Shown here one piece after another: positions 36,138 to 44,732 of a DNA stretch of 64,000 bases. Below the pieces are notes generated by a model that was given only the letters and a program-made list of their open reading frames with translations, was not told the origin of the DNA and ran no database searches. The stretch is from NCBI RefSeq assembly GCF_019966545.1, contig NZ_JAIMIC010000004.1:422873-486872 (forward strand). Reading direction: 5' to 3'. The stretch comes from Heliomarina baculiformis (GTDB lineage: Bacteria; Pseudomonadota; Alphaproteobacteria; Rhodobacterales; Rhodobacteraceae). Made by a program: the position numbers and the translations under genes. Within the stretch, counting starts at the first letter, position 1. Each line of letters opens with the position of its first letter.

Positions 36138-37783
36138 GCTGCTGTCTTTCCGGGCTTAAAGCTTTTACGGAAACGGGCGCTGGTCTTCTCGGAGTTGAAG
36201 GCTGTGAAACTGGCGACGACCCTGGCCCGTTCCTCTGTCTGTTTCTGGTGAAGCACAGTCACAAGCGCGCCAATGCTCGTGGCGATTTCGATGGCATCCT
36301 TGGAGTTCCCGGCGCACAGCCTGTCCAGCATCCCGGCCAGCGCCTCCTGCTGCACGGAGTAGTCATTGAACGCCCCAAGGTTATCCTGCAGCGTTTTCAG
36401 TGACTTGAGTATAACTTTGGTGTCTTTTTTGCCAAACAGGGGGGCAAAGAATTCGATCAGGTAGCGCAGTTTCTTGCAGTGAATGCGCAGATCGTGAACC
36501 TGTTCATCGGCGGTCCCGTCGTCGATCAAACCGGCGATCTTGCAGACCTTCACGTATCGTTTCCAGATCAGCGCTTGTGCAAATGCCAGCGCCGGGCGTT
36601 CAGCCTCGGGGCCCTTGGTAATCCGCTTCGGCGCGGCAAAGAGTTTTTCAAGCTTGTCCATCTCGCGCAGATAGGCCTGACCGTTAAAGAACCGCGCCAG
36701 CTTGGCATGGGCCGCCCCGCGATCCGCCGCAAGACTGTCGAACAGCTTGTCGATCCCCGGCTGCAGGGCAGGCGGCACCAACTCCAGATAGGCCTGCCGG
36801 TCAAGCAAATGCACGTCAAGATCGCGCAGCTGTCCGGTCCGGGCCATCAGGCTGCCGAACCTGTCCTTAAACTGTTGTGTCTGATCTTCGGTGAAGACGC
36901 CTTTGAACAGCGAAATCACCGACCGGGTACGGCGCAACGCGACGCGGTAGTCATGCAGGAATTCGCTGTCGATATCCTCGATGACACCGGGTTCATTCGC
37001 CCGCGCCACGGCAATCTGCGCCCGGATGATATCGGTCGCCACGTGAAACGATGTTTGGTCCGGCGTCATCGCGATCACCGGCTTGCTGGTGTAATCCGCC
37101 CCCGGCCCACGAAGCGCGCGGGCAATATCGCCCACCGTCCCCAGCGGCTCGCCCAGCGATGCCACAAAGGCGGTAAGCTGATCCATTTCCTCGTCATACC
37201 CGCGCAGCGGCATGAATTCGATCATGCAGGCGGCGGTGCCACTCTCGGGCACAAAGCTGTGCACCCGGCAGCGTGCGACGGTCTTGTCGAGGTCATCGAC
37301 CATCTTCAACATCTGGCAGGAAACCGTCCCCTCCGCCCGGACCAGCAAACGCCGCAGCGGATTGACGATCTTGCCCAGCTTGGCCGTGACCGGACCCTCC
37401 GGCATGTGGTCGACGAAATCGGGCGCTGCAAAGTCCTGTCTTGCTACGGCGGTATCCGGAGCAATCAGTACAAGATCGTTTTTTGTCGCGATCAGCGCCA
37501 TATCCGCCGCGCCGATCTGGTTGTCAAAGCTATCGATCAGCGTAAAGGCTTTCTGATCGTCTTCCCCTTCGCGGACAAGCCGCGCATCGCCGATCTTTGC
37601 GCCGACAAGCTTCTTGGAAAGCGCCGTGGATACAAGCGCTGGCCGAAGATGTCCGAGTGTTGCGAGCAATATAACCCAAGCCTTTCTGCATTCTCGTGCC
37701 GTCGGATCGCCACGAGCTTCATCTATAAGGAGAGGCCATGTCGAGCACCACCCAAACGCGCCCAAATACCTCTTATCCCGCAT
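36134..37783 (-). CDS. CHAD-domain protein (start uncertain)
   Basis: The C-terminal 300 residues are a clear CHAD domain: helical, with repeated basic motifs HDYRVALRRTRSVISLF and HDLRIHCKKLRYLIEFF. CHAD domains bind polyphosphate in characterised proteins and often sit beside CYTH domains. The region before it (TLIDSFDNQIGAADMALIATKND and on) resembles a decayed CYTH-like domain that has lost ExExK. The ATG given yields 549 residues. Its first 60-70 codons look unlike coding sequence, so a TTG further in, or one slightly upstream at 37828, may be the true start. Its stop overlaps the ParA start by 4 bp. Confidence 0.82.
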   Translation of the reverse strand: MRDKRYLGAFGWCSTWPLLIDEARGDPTARECRKAWVILLATLGHLRPALVSTALSKKLVGAKIGDARLVREGEDDQKAFTLIDSFDNQIGAADMALIATKNDLVLIAPDTAVARQDFAAPDFVDHMPEGPVTAKLGKIVNPLRRLLVRAEGTVSCQMLKMVDDLDKTVARCRVHSFVPESGTAACMIEFMPLRGYDEEMDQLTAFVASLGEPLGTVGDIARALRGPGADYTSKPVIAMTPDQTSFHVATDIIRAQIAVARANEPGVIEDIDSEFLHDYRVALRRTRSVISLFKGVFTEDQTQQFKDRFGSLMARTGQLRDLDVHLLDRQAYLELVPPALQPGIDKLFDSLAADRGAAHAKLARFFNGQAYLREMDKLEKLFAAPKRITKGPEAERPALAFAQALIWKRYVKVCKIAGLIDDGTADEQVHDLRIHCKKLRYLIEFFAPLFGKKDTKVILKSLKTLQDNLGAFNDYSVQQEALAGMLDRLCAGNSKDAIEIATSIGALVTVLHQKQTEERARVVASFTAFNSEKTSARFRKSFKPGKTAA

Positions 37784-37858
37784 ATTTCCAGTACATGACG
37801 TAACGGTGAAGCTTATGCGCCCATGCAAGTGTCGCTTTGCGATTTTTCCGGGCCGAAG

Positions 37859-39046
37859 CTATCCGGTCGAGACAAGCATCTCGCAGACCTTCTGCGGATC
37901 GTACCTTTTCGGGTCATCACCGCTCAGGAGCAGGCGGACGCAGGGAATGCCGAACCGGTTGGTGACGTCGGCGCAGGCCGCCATGTCATGGGACAGGTCG
38001 CAGACCACATGGGTCATCAGCGCTTCGGTCGGTACATCGCCCCCGGCATCCGCCCGCAGCGGCGCCAGTATCGCCTCCACCTGATCGGCCAGATCATGGC
38101 CAAGCGCCTCGGGGTCGGGGCCAAGGCTCGGGAGGTAGATCTTGGGCACGTGGCGCGCGGCAATCGCCTTGCCCACCCCGGCAGGCATCAGGTTAACGAC
38201 CACGCTGGAATAAAGACTGCCGGGCGGGCAGCAGATTACCTCGGCTTGACCGATGAGCCTGCGATTGCGCTTGGGCAGGGCGATCTCTCCCGTTGCGATC
38301 TCCTTTTGCCCGTCACTCAAAAACAGCCGCGCGATCCGGCTCTCCGGCGGCGCGACCTCCTTGCCGGTTATCTCGCGCTGCCCGGTCAGGCGCTGGCCAT
38401 TTGCCAGTTCCGCCTCCAGTTGCAGGTTGGCATCCACGACCGAACGCACCGTGCCGCGCACATCGACCATTTTGGACATCAGGAAAAGGACCGGTTCAAG
38501 CGCGCGGTCATGGCCCAGATAGCCGCCTGCGATGATCAGGTTGCCAATACTTGCATTGCGGTAGTCGAAATCCTCGGGCGCATGGGCTTCAAAGTCTTGC
38601 AGGAACGTCTGGATCAGGCTGCGCATGGGGCGTGCAATCGCCCGGATCAGCGGATGTTTTCCCGCGCTCATCGCCGCGACCTCGGCGCGCAGATCTTTCT
38701 GCGACCCGTCCTTGTCCAGACGACGCGAGAACAACGCATAGATATCCGGCTGGCCCAGCACGGTCTCATCCGCGAGTGCCATCAGCCTGCTGCGCAGATC
38801 GCCGACGGCAGGCATGTCAAAGGCCCGGCGCAGCACTTGCGAACTCCCACCGCTGTCAAAGGGCGTGATCAGGTGGATCGAATTGTACGTATAGCGTTTC
38901 AGCTGGCGCGAGATATCGTTCAGCGCACTGCCGCCGCTGAAGAACAGGATCTGCGGTCCCAGATGCGGCGCGCTCAATGCCCGTGAAACGCGCAACCCGT
39001 CCGGCACGGCAATGTCGCGCTCAACGCGGATTTTCGGCACCTGCAT
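37859..39046 (-). CDS. CofD-like (GAK-type) protein
   Basis: A 395-residue protein of the CofD/YvcK superfamily, the fold of 2-phospho-L-lactate transferase. The nucleotide-binding opening FFSGGSALNDISRQLKRYT is at about residues 35-53, followed by HLITPFDSGGSSQVLRR and FDMPAVGDLRSRLMAL, which I recognise from CofD-related proteins of so-called GAK systems. Later CCPPGSLYSSVVVNLMPAGV matches the superfamily active-site region. No F420 biosynthesis genes or GAK ATP-grasp/kinase genes are in the window. It is the first gene of the minus-strand set with CHAD, ParA and CYTH. The exact reaction is unknown. Confidence 0.82.
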   Translation of the reverse strand: MQVPKIRVERDIAVPDGLRVSRALSAPHLGPQILFFSGGSALNDISRQLKRYTYNSIHLITPFDSGGSSQVLRRAFDMPAVGDLRSRLMALADETVLGQPDIYALFSRRLDKDGSQKDLRAEVAAMSAGKHPLIRAIARPMRSLIQTFLQDFEAHAPEDFDYRNASIGNLIIAGGYLGHDRALEPVLFLMSKMVDVRGTVRSVVDANLQLEAELANGQRLTGQREITGKEVAPPESRIARLFLSDGQKEIATGEIALPKRNRRLIGQAEVICCPPGSLYSSVVVNLMPAGVGKAIAARHVPKIYLPSLGPDPEALGHDLADQVEAILAPLRADAGGDVPTEALMTHVVCDLSHDMAACADVTNRFGIPCVRLLLSGDDPKRYDPQKVCEMLVSTG

Positions 39047-39535
39047 ACCGGCCCCTTCGGCGCTGTCGAACCTGTCCTCTATAATTCACACCTATTTCCG
39101 GTAATCACGCAATATCGCCGGGTTTCGCATATCTATGACCGCCCGGACCTTTGCCCGCATGGGGGCGCATGTGCCATCGCAAGTCAAGCAGGGCGGCATA
39201 TAAGCAAGCCGCTCCACTCCCCGTCACACAGGTTTCATAGGCCTGAAGAACAATCCGCGGGACTCAGGCTGAATACAGCTAAAACGTGCGTGACTCATAA
39301 AAAAATTAATTTTTGGTTGATCGGATAAGCCCAGACGGTGCAACCTCTTAGGTAGAGTAAACAGTGATTGATTCTTGTTAACAGGGTGATTTCGGAAGCA
39401 AGGAGCGCCACCGGCGAGGACCCGTGAATTAGGCAGGCCGACCAGCAGTACCCCCGTAAGGGGCAATCAGAACTCGTATTTCCGATTTCCAAGGCTCGAC
39501 GACCAATATGTATTCATTTCAGGGGGAGACCCACA
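39047..39535. other. Divergent intergenic region, AT-richer than average
   Basis: This 489-bp gap separates the CofD-like operon from the sulfatase gene. Its right half (about 39270-39400) is markedly AT-rich and holds a 14-nt palindrome AAAAATTAATTTTT (39301-39314). A small CCCC/GGGG hairpin lies near 39451-39463. Short minus-strand frames here have no domain. Promoters for both directions should be in this gap, but none was clear. A strong AGGGGGAG ribosome-binding site ends it. Confidence 0.5.
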
Positions 39536-41101
39536 GTGACCTTCTTCAAACGACTTGTCGTTCTGGCTGCCGTCGCAGCCGCAAGCACGGCAGCGGCGCA
39601 AGAGAGCGCCGACGCAGACAAACCGAATATCCTCGTCATCTGGGGCGACGATATCGGACAGGCCAATATCTCGGCCTATACCATGGGCCTGATGGGCTAT
39701 ACCACGCCGAACATCGACAGCATCGCCAATGATGGCATCATCTTCACCGACTACTACGCCGAACAAAGCTGCACGGCCGGTCGTTCGACCTTTATCACCG
39801 GGCAGACAACGTTGCGCACCGGTCTGTCCAAGGTCGGTCTGCCCGGCGCGCAAGCCGGAATGCAAGAGGTCGATGTCACGATCGCTTCGGCCCTGAAAGA
39901 TCACGGCTATGCGACAGGGCAGTTCGGAAAGAACCACCTCGGCGACCGCGACGAACATCTGCCCACCGAACATGGCTTTGACGAATTCTTCGGCAACCTC
40001 TATCACCTGAATGCCGAGGAAGAGCCTGAAAACTTCAACTATCCGCAGGATGAAGAATTCCGCGAACGCTTTGGCCCGCGCGGCGTGATCCGTGCCTCTG
40101 CCGATGGCGAGATCGAGGATACCGGTCCGCTGACCAAGAAGCGGATGGAAACAATCGACGAGGAAACTTCGGCCGCCGCCATCGACTTTATGGAACGGCA
40201 GGTCGAATCCGGAACACCGTTCTTTGTCTGGATGAACGCCACCCGGATGCACTTCCGGACCCACGTCAAGGAAGAGAACCGCAGCGCACCGGGGCTGACC
40301 GCCCTGACCGAATATGCCGATGGCATGATCGAGCATGACGGCATCGTGGGTAACCTGCTCGACAAGCTCGATGAGCTCGGTATCGCGGACAATACAATTG
40401 TCATGTACGCGACCGACAACGGTCCGCACCAGAACTCCTGGCCTGATGCGGGCACGACGCCTTTCCGTTCCGAGAAAAACACCAACTGGGAAGGTGCCTA
40501 CCGCGTCCCTGCGATGCTGAAATGGCCGGGCCGGATCGAACCGGGTTCCGTCGCAAACGAGATGTTCTCGGGGCTTGACTGGTTCCCGACACTTCTGGCG
40601 GCCGTGGGCGACACCGACATCAAGGAACGTCTGCTTGAAGGTACGACGATCAACGGCAAGGAATACAAGAACCACCTCGACGGTTACAACCAGCTGCCCT
40701 ACCTGACTGGCGAAACCGACGAGGGCGCACGTGACCGGTTCTTCTATTTCAACGATGACGGCGAAGTTGTGGCTCTGCGCTATTACAACTGGAAAGTTGT
40801 ATTCAAAGAGCAGCGCGCGAAGGGAACGTTGAACATCTGGGCCGAACCTTTCACATCGTTGCGTGTCCCAAAGCTCTTCGATCTGCGTGCGGATCCCTAT
40901 GAACGGGCCGACATCACCTCGAACACCTACTATGACTGGCTGATGGACCACGTATATCTTCTGGCCCCGGCGCAGGCCGTCGTCGGTGAGTTCCTTGCCA
41001 CCTTCGAGGAATATCCGCCGGCCCAGCGTCCGGACAGCTTCTCGATCGACCAGATCCAGGAAGAGCTGAACGCCAGCCTCAATGCGATGGGCGGTCAGTA
41101 A
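39536..41101 (+). CDS. Exported arylsulfatase-type sulfatase
   Basis: A 521-residue sulfatase starting at GTG after an AGGGGGAG site. Residues 1-22 are a signal peptide (FKRLVVLAAVAAASTAAAQ), so it acts in the periplasm or outside. The active-site motif CTAGR at residues 79-83 fits C-x-(A/P)-x-R, in which Cys is oxidised to formylglycine. Metal and sulfate ligands are in WGDDIG (Asp38, Asp39), GKNHLGD (131-137) and TDNGPH. A formylglycine-generating enzyme is not in the window. The natural substrate, perhaps a sulfated marine polysaccharide or ester, is unknown. A terminator separates it from the HAD gene. Confidence 0.93.
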   Translation: MTFFKRLVVLAAVAAASTAAAQESADADKPNILVIWGDDIGQANISAYTMGLMGYTTPNIDSIANDGIIFTDYYAEQSCTAGRSTFITGQTTLRTGLSKVGLPGAQAGMQEVDVTIASALKDHGYATGQFGKNHLGDRDEHLPTEHGFDEFFGNLYHLNAEEEPENFNYPQDEEFRERFGPRGVIRASADGEIEDTGPLTKKRMETIDEETSAAAIDFMERQVESGTPFFVWMNATRMHFRTHVKEENRSAPGLTALTEYADGMIEHDGIVGNLLDKLDELGIADNTIVMYATDNGPHQNSWPDAGTTPFRSEKNTNWEGAYRVPAMLKWPGRIEPGSVANEMFSGLDWFPTLLAAVGDTDIKERLLEGTTINGKEYKNHLDGYNQLPYLTGETDEGARDRFFYFNDDGEVVALRYYNWKVVFKEQRAKGTLNIWAEPFTSLRVPKLFDLRADPYERADITSNTYYDWLMDHVYLLAPAQAVVGEFLATFEEYPPAQRPDSFSIDQIQEELNASLNAMGGQ

Positions 41102-41109
41102 AGACTCCG

Positions 41110-41143
41110 GCCGGGGCGCGAACACTCTCGCGCCCCGGCTTTT
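41110..41143 (+). terminator. Rho-independent terminator after the sulfatase
   Basis: A perfect 12-bp GC-rich stem (41110-41121 with 41128-41139), 6-nt loop and TTTT tail, starting 9 bp after the sulfatase stop. Confidence 0.92.
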
Positions 41144-41268
41144 CAGTTTGCACCGACCGGGTTGATTCAGGTCCAGGCGTCTGACCGAAACGTCCCGGTT
41201 GCTATTCCGGATCATGCCCGGCGCATCATGCGCGGCACGTCCAGCCCAATTCTTCAGGAACTTCCGAT

Positions 41269-42243
41269 ATGCTCAAGCTCGCCTGCGCCGCCGCCTTTGT
41301 CATGGCCTGCAGCGCCGCCCATGCCGATCCGCTTCCCTCGTGGAATGACACCGAGACCAAGAGCGCGATCATCGAATTCGTCGACAACGTCACCACTCCG
41401 GGGCTCGACACTTACGTCATCCCCGAGGACCGGATCGCCGTGTTCGACAATGACGGGACCCTCTGGGCCGAACAGCCCGCCTATTTTCAGCTTTTCTATG
41501 CAATCGACATCCTTCGCGAAAAGGCGCAGGCCGATCCCGGCATCCTCAGCTCCGATGTGCTCAAGGCCGCCAATGACGGAGACATGGAAGGTATGATGGC
41601 GGGAGGTGTCGAGGGTCTGATCGAGATCCTCAATGTCTCGCACGCGGCGATCACCCCGGCGGATTTCGAAACCTCCGCCTCCGAATGGCTCGCCACCGCC
41701 AAGCATCCAACGACGGGCATGGCCTATGCCGGGATGACCTATCAGCCGATGGTCGAACTCCTGCGCTACCTGCGTGACGAAGGCTTTGCCACCTATATCG
41801 TCTCGGGCGGCGGCATCGATTTCATCCGCTCCTTCGCGGATGAGGCCTATGGCATCCCGCCGTGGCAGGTGGTCGGGACCGAGGGCAACACCTCATACTC
41901 CGCCGACAGCGGTACACCGACTATCACGAAGGACGGCGGCGTCACCTTCATCGACGACAAAGAGGGCAAACCCGTCGGCATCATGCGGCATATCGGCAAG
42001 CGCCCGATCCTTGCCGCCGGTAATTCGGACGGTGATTTCGCCATGCTCGAATGGACCACTGCCGGGGAAGGTCCGCGTTTCGGGATGCTGCTGCACCACA
42101 CCGACGGCGACCGCGAATTCGCCTATGACCGCGACGGCCATACCGGCGTTCTGAATCGCGGTCTGGACGAAGCCGCCGAGCGCGGCTGGACGGTGATCGA
42201 CATGGCAGAGGACTGGTCAAGGATATGGACCGGCTCCAGATGA
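41269..42243 (+). CDS. Exported HAD-superfamily phosphatase-like hydrolase
   Basis: A 324-residue haloacid-dehalogenase-type hydrolase with an N-terminal signal peptide (LKLACAAAFVMACSAAHA). Motif I is FDNDGTLW (Asp60 and Asp62, acting as nucleophile and acid/base), motif II is YIVSGGGIDF, and motif IV is AAGNSDGDFAML. It should be a periplasmic phosphatase or related enzyme; the substrate is unknown. Its end overlaps the start of the MoxR gene, so it is the leader of the MoxR/VWA chain and a good candidate for a protein served by it. Confidence 0.9.
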   Translation: MLKLACAAAFVMACSAAHADPLPSWNDTETKSAIIEFVDNVTTPGLDTYVIPEDRIAVFDNDGTLWAEQPAYFQLFYAIDILREKAQADPGILSSDVLKAANDGDMEGMMAGGVEGLIEILNVSHAAITPADFETSASEWLATAKHPTTGMAYAGMTYQPMVELLRYLRDEGFATYIVSGGGIDFIRSFADEAYGIPPWQVVGTEGNTSYSADSGTPTITKDGGVTFIDDKEGKPVGIMRHIGKRPILAAGNSDGDFAMLEWTTAGEGPRFGMLLHHTDGDREFAYDRDGHTGVLNRGLDEAAERGWTVIDMAEDWSRIWTGSR

Positions 42244-43232
42244 CGGCACGCGATCAAATCGAAGACCTGCGCAGCCGCATGGGCCAGTCGATCATCGGAC
42301 AGCGCGACGTGATCGAACGGCTGCTGATCGGGCTTCTCGCCAATGGCAACCTGCTGGTCGAGGGGCTCCCGGGCCTCGCCAAGACCCGCGCGATCAAGGC
42401 GCTGGCCAGAAACCTCGAGGCCGATTTCAGCCGCATCCAGTTCACGCCCGACCTGCTTCCCTCGGACGTGACCGGGACCGAGGTTTATTACCAGTCCGGT
42501 GACAAGTCCGAATTCCGGTTCGAGCCGGGGCCGATCTTTGCCAATATCGTGCTGGCCGATGAAATCAACCGCGCCCCGGCCAAGGTGCAGGCGGCCCTGC
42601 TCGAAGCGATGGAGGAAAGGCAGGTGACGGTCGCGGGCACCACCCACCCGATGGAGCCGCTCTTTATGGTGATGGCCACCCAGAACCCGGTCGAGCAAGA
42701 GGGCACCTATCCGCTCCCCGAGGCCCAGATGGACCGTTTCCTTATGCATGTGCTCATCACCTATCCCCCGGTCGAGGACGAGGTCGAGGTGATCCGCCTT
42801 GTCCGGGGCGAGGAAATTGCCGCGATGGCAGGGCAGGGCGCGGGTAAGGCGCCCGCCGAAAAACCCGCCGCGATCCCACAGCAGGCCGTCTTCGATGCAC
42901 GGGCTGAAATCGGCGCGATCCATGTCTCGGATGCCATCGAACGCTACATGGCCGATTTGGTGAACGCGACGCGTATCCCGTCCGAGTTCGGCGATGATCT
43001 GCCGCGCTGGATCGAGATCGGCGCCTCGCCCCGCGCCTCGCTCGCGCTCGACAAATGCGGGCGCACCCATGCATGGCTCGCGGGCCGTGACTATGTCGAC
43101 CCCGAGGATATCCGCGCCATCGCGCCGGACGTGCTGCGTCACCGTCTTGGGCTGACCTTCGAGGCGCAGGGCGAGGGCGTCACCCCCGACCGGGTGGTGT
43201 CCGAGATTCTCAAACAGGTCGCGTTGACCTGA
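42225..43232 (+). CDS. MoxR-family AAA+ ATPase
   Basis: A 335-residue MoxR-type AAA+ protein. Walker A is GLPGLAKT at residues 47-54, Walker B is IVLADEINRAPAKVQ, sensor 1 lies in ATQNPVEQEGTYPLPEAQMDRF, of which the key part is ATQNP, and sensor 2 in ASPRASLAL. MoxR proteins act with VWA-domain partners as chaperones in maturing enzymes or envelope complexes. An ATG five codons later gives the typical ATGA overlap with the HAD gene and may be the true start. Its VWA partners follow directly. Confidence 0.94.
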   Translation: MDRLQMTARDQIEDLRSRMGQSIIGQRDVIERLLIGLLANGNLLVEGLPGLAKTRAIKALARNLEADFSRIQFTPDLLPSDVTGTEVYYQSGDKSEFRFEPGPIFANIVLADEINRAPAKVQAALLEAMEERQVTVAGTTHPMEPLFMVMATQNPVEQEGTYPLPEAQMDRFLMHVLITYPPVEDEVEVIRLVRGEEIAAMAGQGAGKAPAEKPAAIPQQAVFDARAEIGAIHVSDAIERYMADLVNATRIPSEFGDDLPRWIEIGASPRASLALDKCGRTHAWLAGRDYVDPEDIRAIAPDVLRHRLGLTFEAQGEGVTPDRVVSEILKQVALT

Positions 43233-43236
43233 CGCC

Positions 43237-44220
43237 ATGCAGGATCGCGCCGCCCGCATAAGAACCGGACTCACTCCGCCCGCGCCACCTTCCGGGACGG
43301 ATACGCGCATTTCGGTCGATCTCGCGCATCTGCGCCGTCTCGAGGCGCAGGCAAGGCGGATCAGCTTCCTGCCGCGCCAGCCCGCGCGCAGCGTGCTGAA
43401 CGGCCGCCATGCCTCGCGCCTGCGCGGACGCGGGCTGAACTTCGAAGAACTGCGCGACTACCTGCCGTCGGATGACGTGCGCACCATCGACTGGAAAGTG
43501 ACCGCCCGTACCGGCAAGCCCCATGTGCGCGTCTATACCGAGGAACGGGACCGCCCGGCGCTCATCGTCGTCGACCAGCGCATGTCGATGTTCTTCGGCT
43601 CGGTGCTCAACATGAAATCCGTGACGGCAGCGGAATGTGCGGCGCTGGCCGCCTTTCGCATCGCCGACCAGGGCGACCGTGTCGGTGGCATCGTCTTCGG
43701 CGATGCCGATATCGCCGAAATCCGACCCGCGCGCTCGCGGTCGTCGCTCATGGCCTTCCTGTCTTCGCTCGCCGCGGCCAACGGGCTCTTGCACGCGGAA
43801 ACCCCTCCAGTGTCCCCGATGCCGATGAACCGAATGCTGCAATCGGTCGCCCGCATCGCCCCGCGCCACCACCTCATCCTCGTCTTCAGCGATTTCGACG
43901 AGGTCGACGCCACCACCGAGAAACTTGTCGCCGGGCTGGCGCGAAAGAACGATCTGGTGCTGGGGCTGGTCTCGGACCCTTTCTCCGATGACATGCCGTC
44001 GGGACTGAAAATCGTGGTCTCCGATGGCGAGCTGCAGGCGGAAATCGACACCGCCGACCGCGCCGCGCACCGGCGTCTCGATGAAATGGCCAAGGGGCGG
44101 CTCGCGCAGGTGCTCGACTGGCAAAGACGTTTCGGCATCCCCGTCCTGCCGGTCAGCTCGGCCGAGGACAGCCTGCGCCAGATGCGCCGCCTCATGGGGC
44201 TGGCGGGGCAGGCGCGCTGA
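43237..44220 (+). CDS. DUF58 domain protein
   Basis: A 327-residue DUF58 protein with a degenerate VWA-like fold. The hallmark RGRGLNFEELRDYLPSDDVR, then TIDWKVTARTGKPHVRVYTEE is complete. The A-domain-like core PALIVVDQRMSMFFGS follows. DUF58 proteins are constant partners of MoxR. No membrane segment is evident, so it is probably cytoplasmic. It starts 4 bp after moxR and its stop overlaps the next gene by one base. Confidence 0.93.
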   Translation: MQDRAARIRTGLTPPAPPSGTDTRISVDLAHLRRLEAQARRISFLPRQPARSVLNGRHASRLRGRGLNFEELRDYLPSDDVRTIDWKVTARTGKPHVRVYTEERDRPALIVVDQRMSMFFGSVLNMKSVTAAECAALAAFRIADQGDRVGGIVFGDADIAEIRPARSRSSLMAFLSSLAAANGLLHAETPPVSPMPMNRMLQSVARIAPRHHLILVFSDFDEVDATTEKLVAGLARKNDLVLGLVSDPFSDDMPSGLKIVVSDGELQAEIDTADRAAHRRLDEMAKGRLAQVLDWQRRFGIPVLPVSSAEDSLRQMRRLMGLAGQAR

Positions 44221-44732
44221 TGGAACCTGAAACCACCCCCGCGAACCTCATCGACCTTCTCGATCGGCTGATCCGTCCCGAAGAACCGGTGCCCGTCTCC
44301 ATGCGCCCTGAAACTTGGGGCTGGGCCGGGCTGGCCGTTCTGCTCATCCTGCTGCTCGCATGGGGCGTCCGGGTCTGGCTGCGCCGCCATCGCGCCAATG
44401 CCTATCGCCGCGAAGCAGAACAGGCCATCGAACGCGCCGGGGGCGACCCGGCAGAAATCGCGCTGATCCTGCGGCAGACCGCGCTGGCCGCCTATCCCCG
44501 GACCGAGGTCGCGGCCCTCTCGGGTGAGGACTGGCTGGCGTTTCTCGACGCGACCTCCGACTCCACCCTGTTTTCCAAGGGCGTCGGGCGCTGCGTGGCC
44601 GGTGCCCCCTATCGCCCCTCCGAACCTGCGCCCGATCTGGCCCCCATCGCTATCCGTTGGGTCCGCACCCATCAACCGCACCGCGGCACGCGCAGGCGCC
44701 GCCACATGGCATGGCCCGGAGAGGTCTCGTGA
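44220..44732 (+). CDS. DUF4381 domain membrane protein
   Basis: A 170-residue protein with one membrane helix (WGWAGLAVLLILLLAWGVRVWL, residues about 33-54) and a cytoplasmic part with ALSGEDWLAFLDA, matching DUF4381 of MoxR/VWA clusters. The acidic, proline-rich N-terminal PEEPVPVSMRPETWGW is also typical. The end is Arg/His-rich. It overlaps its neighbours by one and four bases. Confidence 0.85.
   Translation: MEPETTPANLIDLLDRLIRPEEPVPVSMRPETWGWAGLAVLLILLLAWGVRVWLRRHRANAYRREAEQAIERAGGDPAEIALILRQTALAAYPRTEVAALSGEDWLAFLDATSDSTLFSKGVGRCVAGAPYRPSEPAPDLAPIAIRWVRTHQPHRGTRRRRHMAWPGEVS

Noticed and set aside
39467..41215. 582-residue minus-strand open frame
   Set aside because: Shadow of the sulfatase gene; no domain, no ribosome-binding site, and the plus-strand protein has a full active site.
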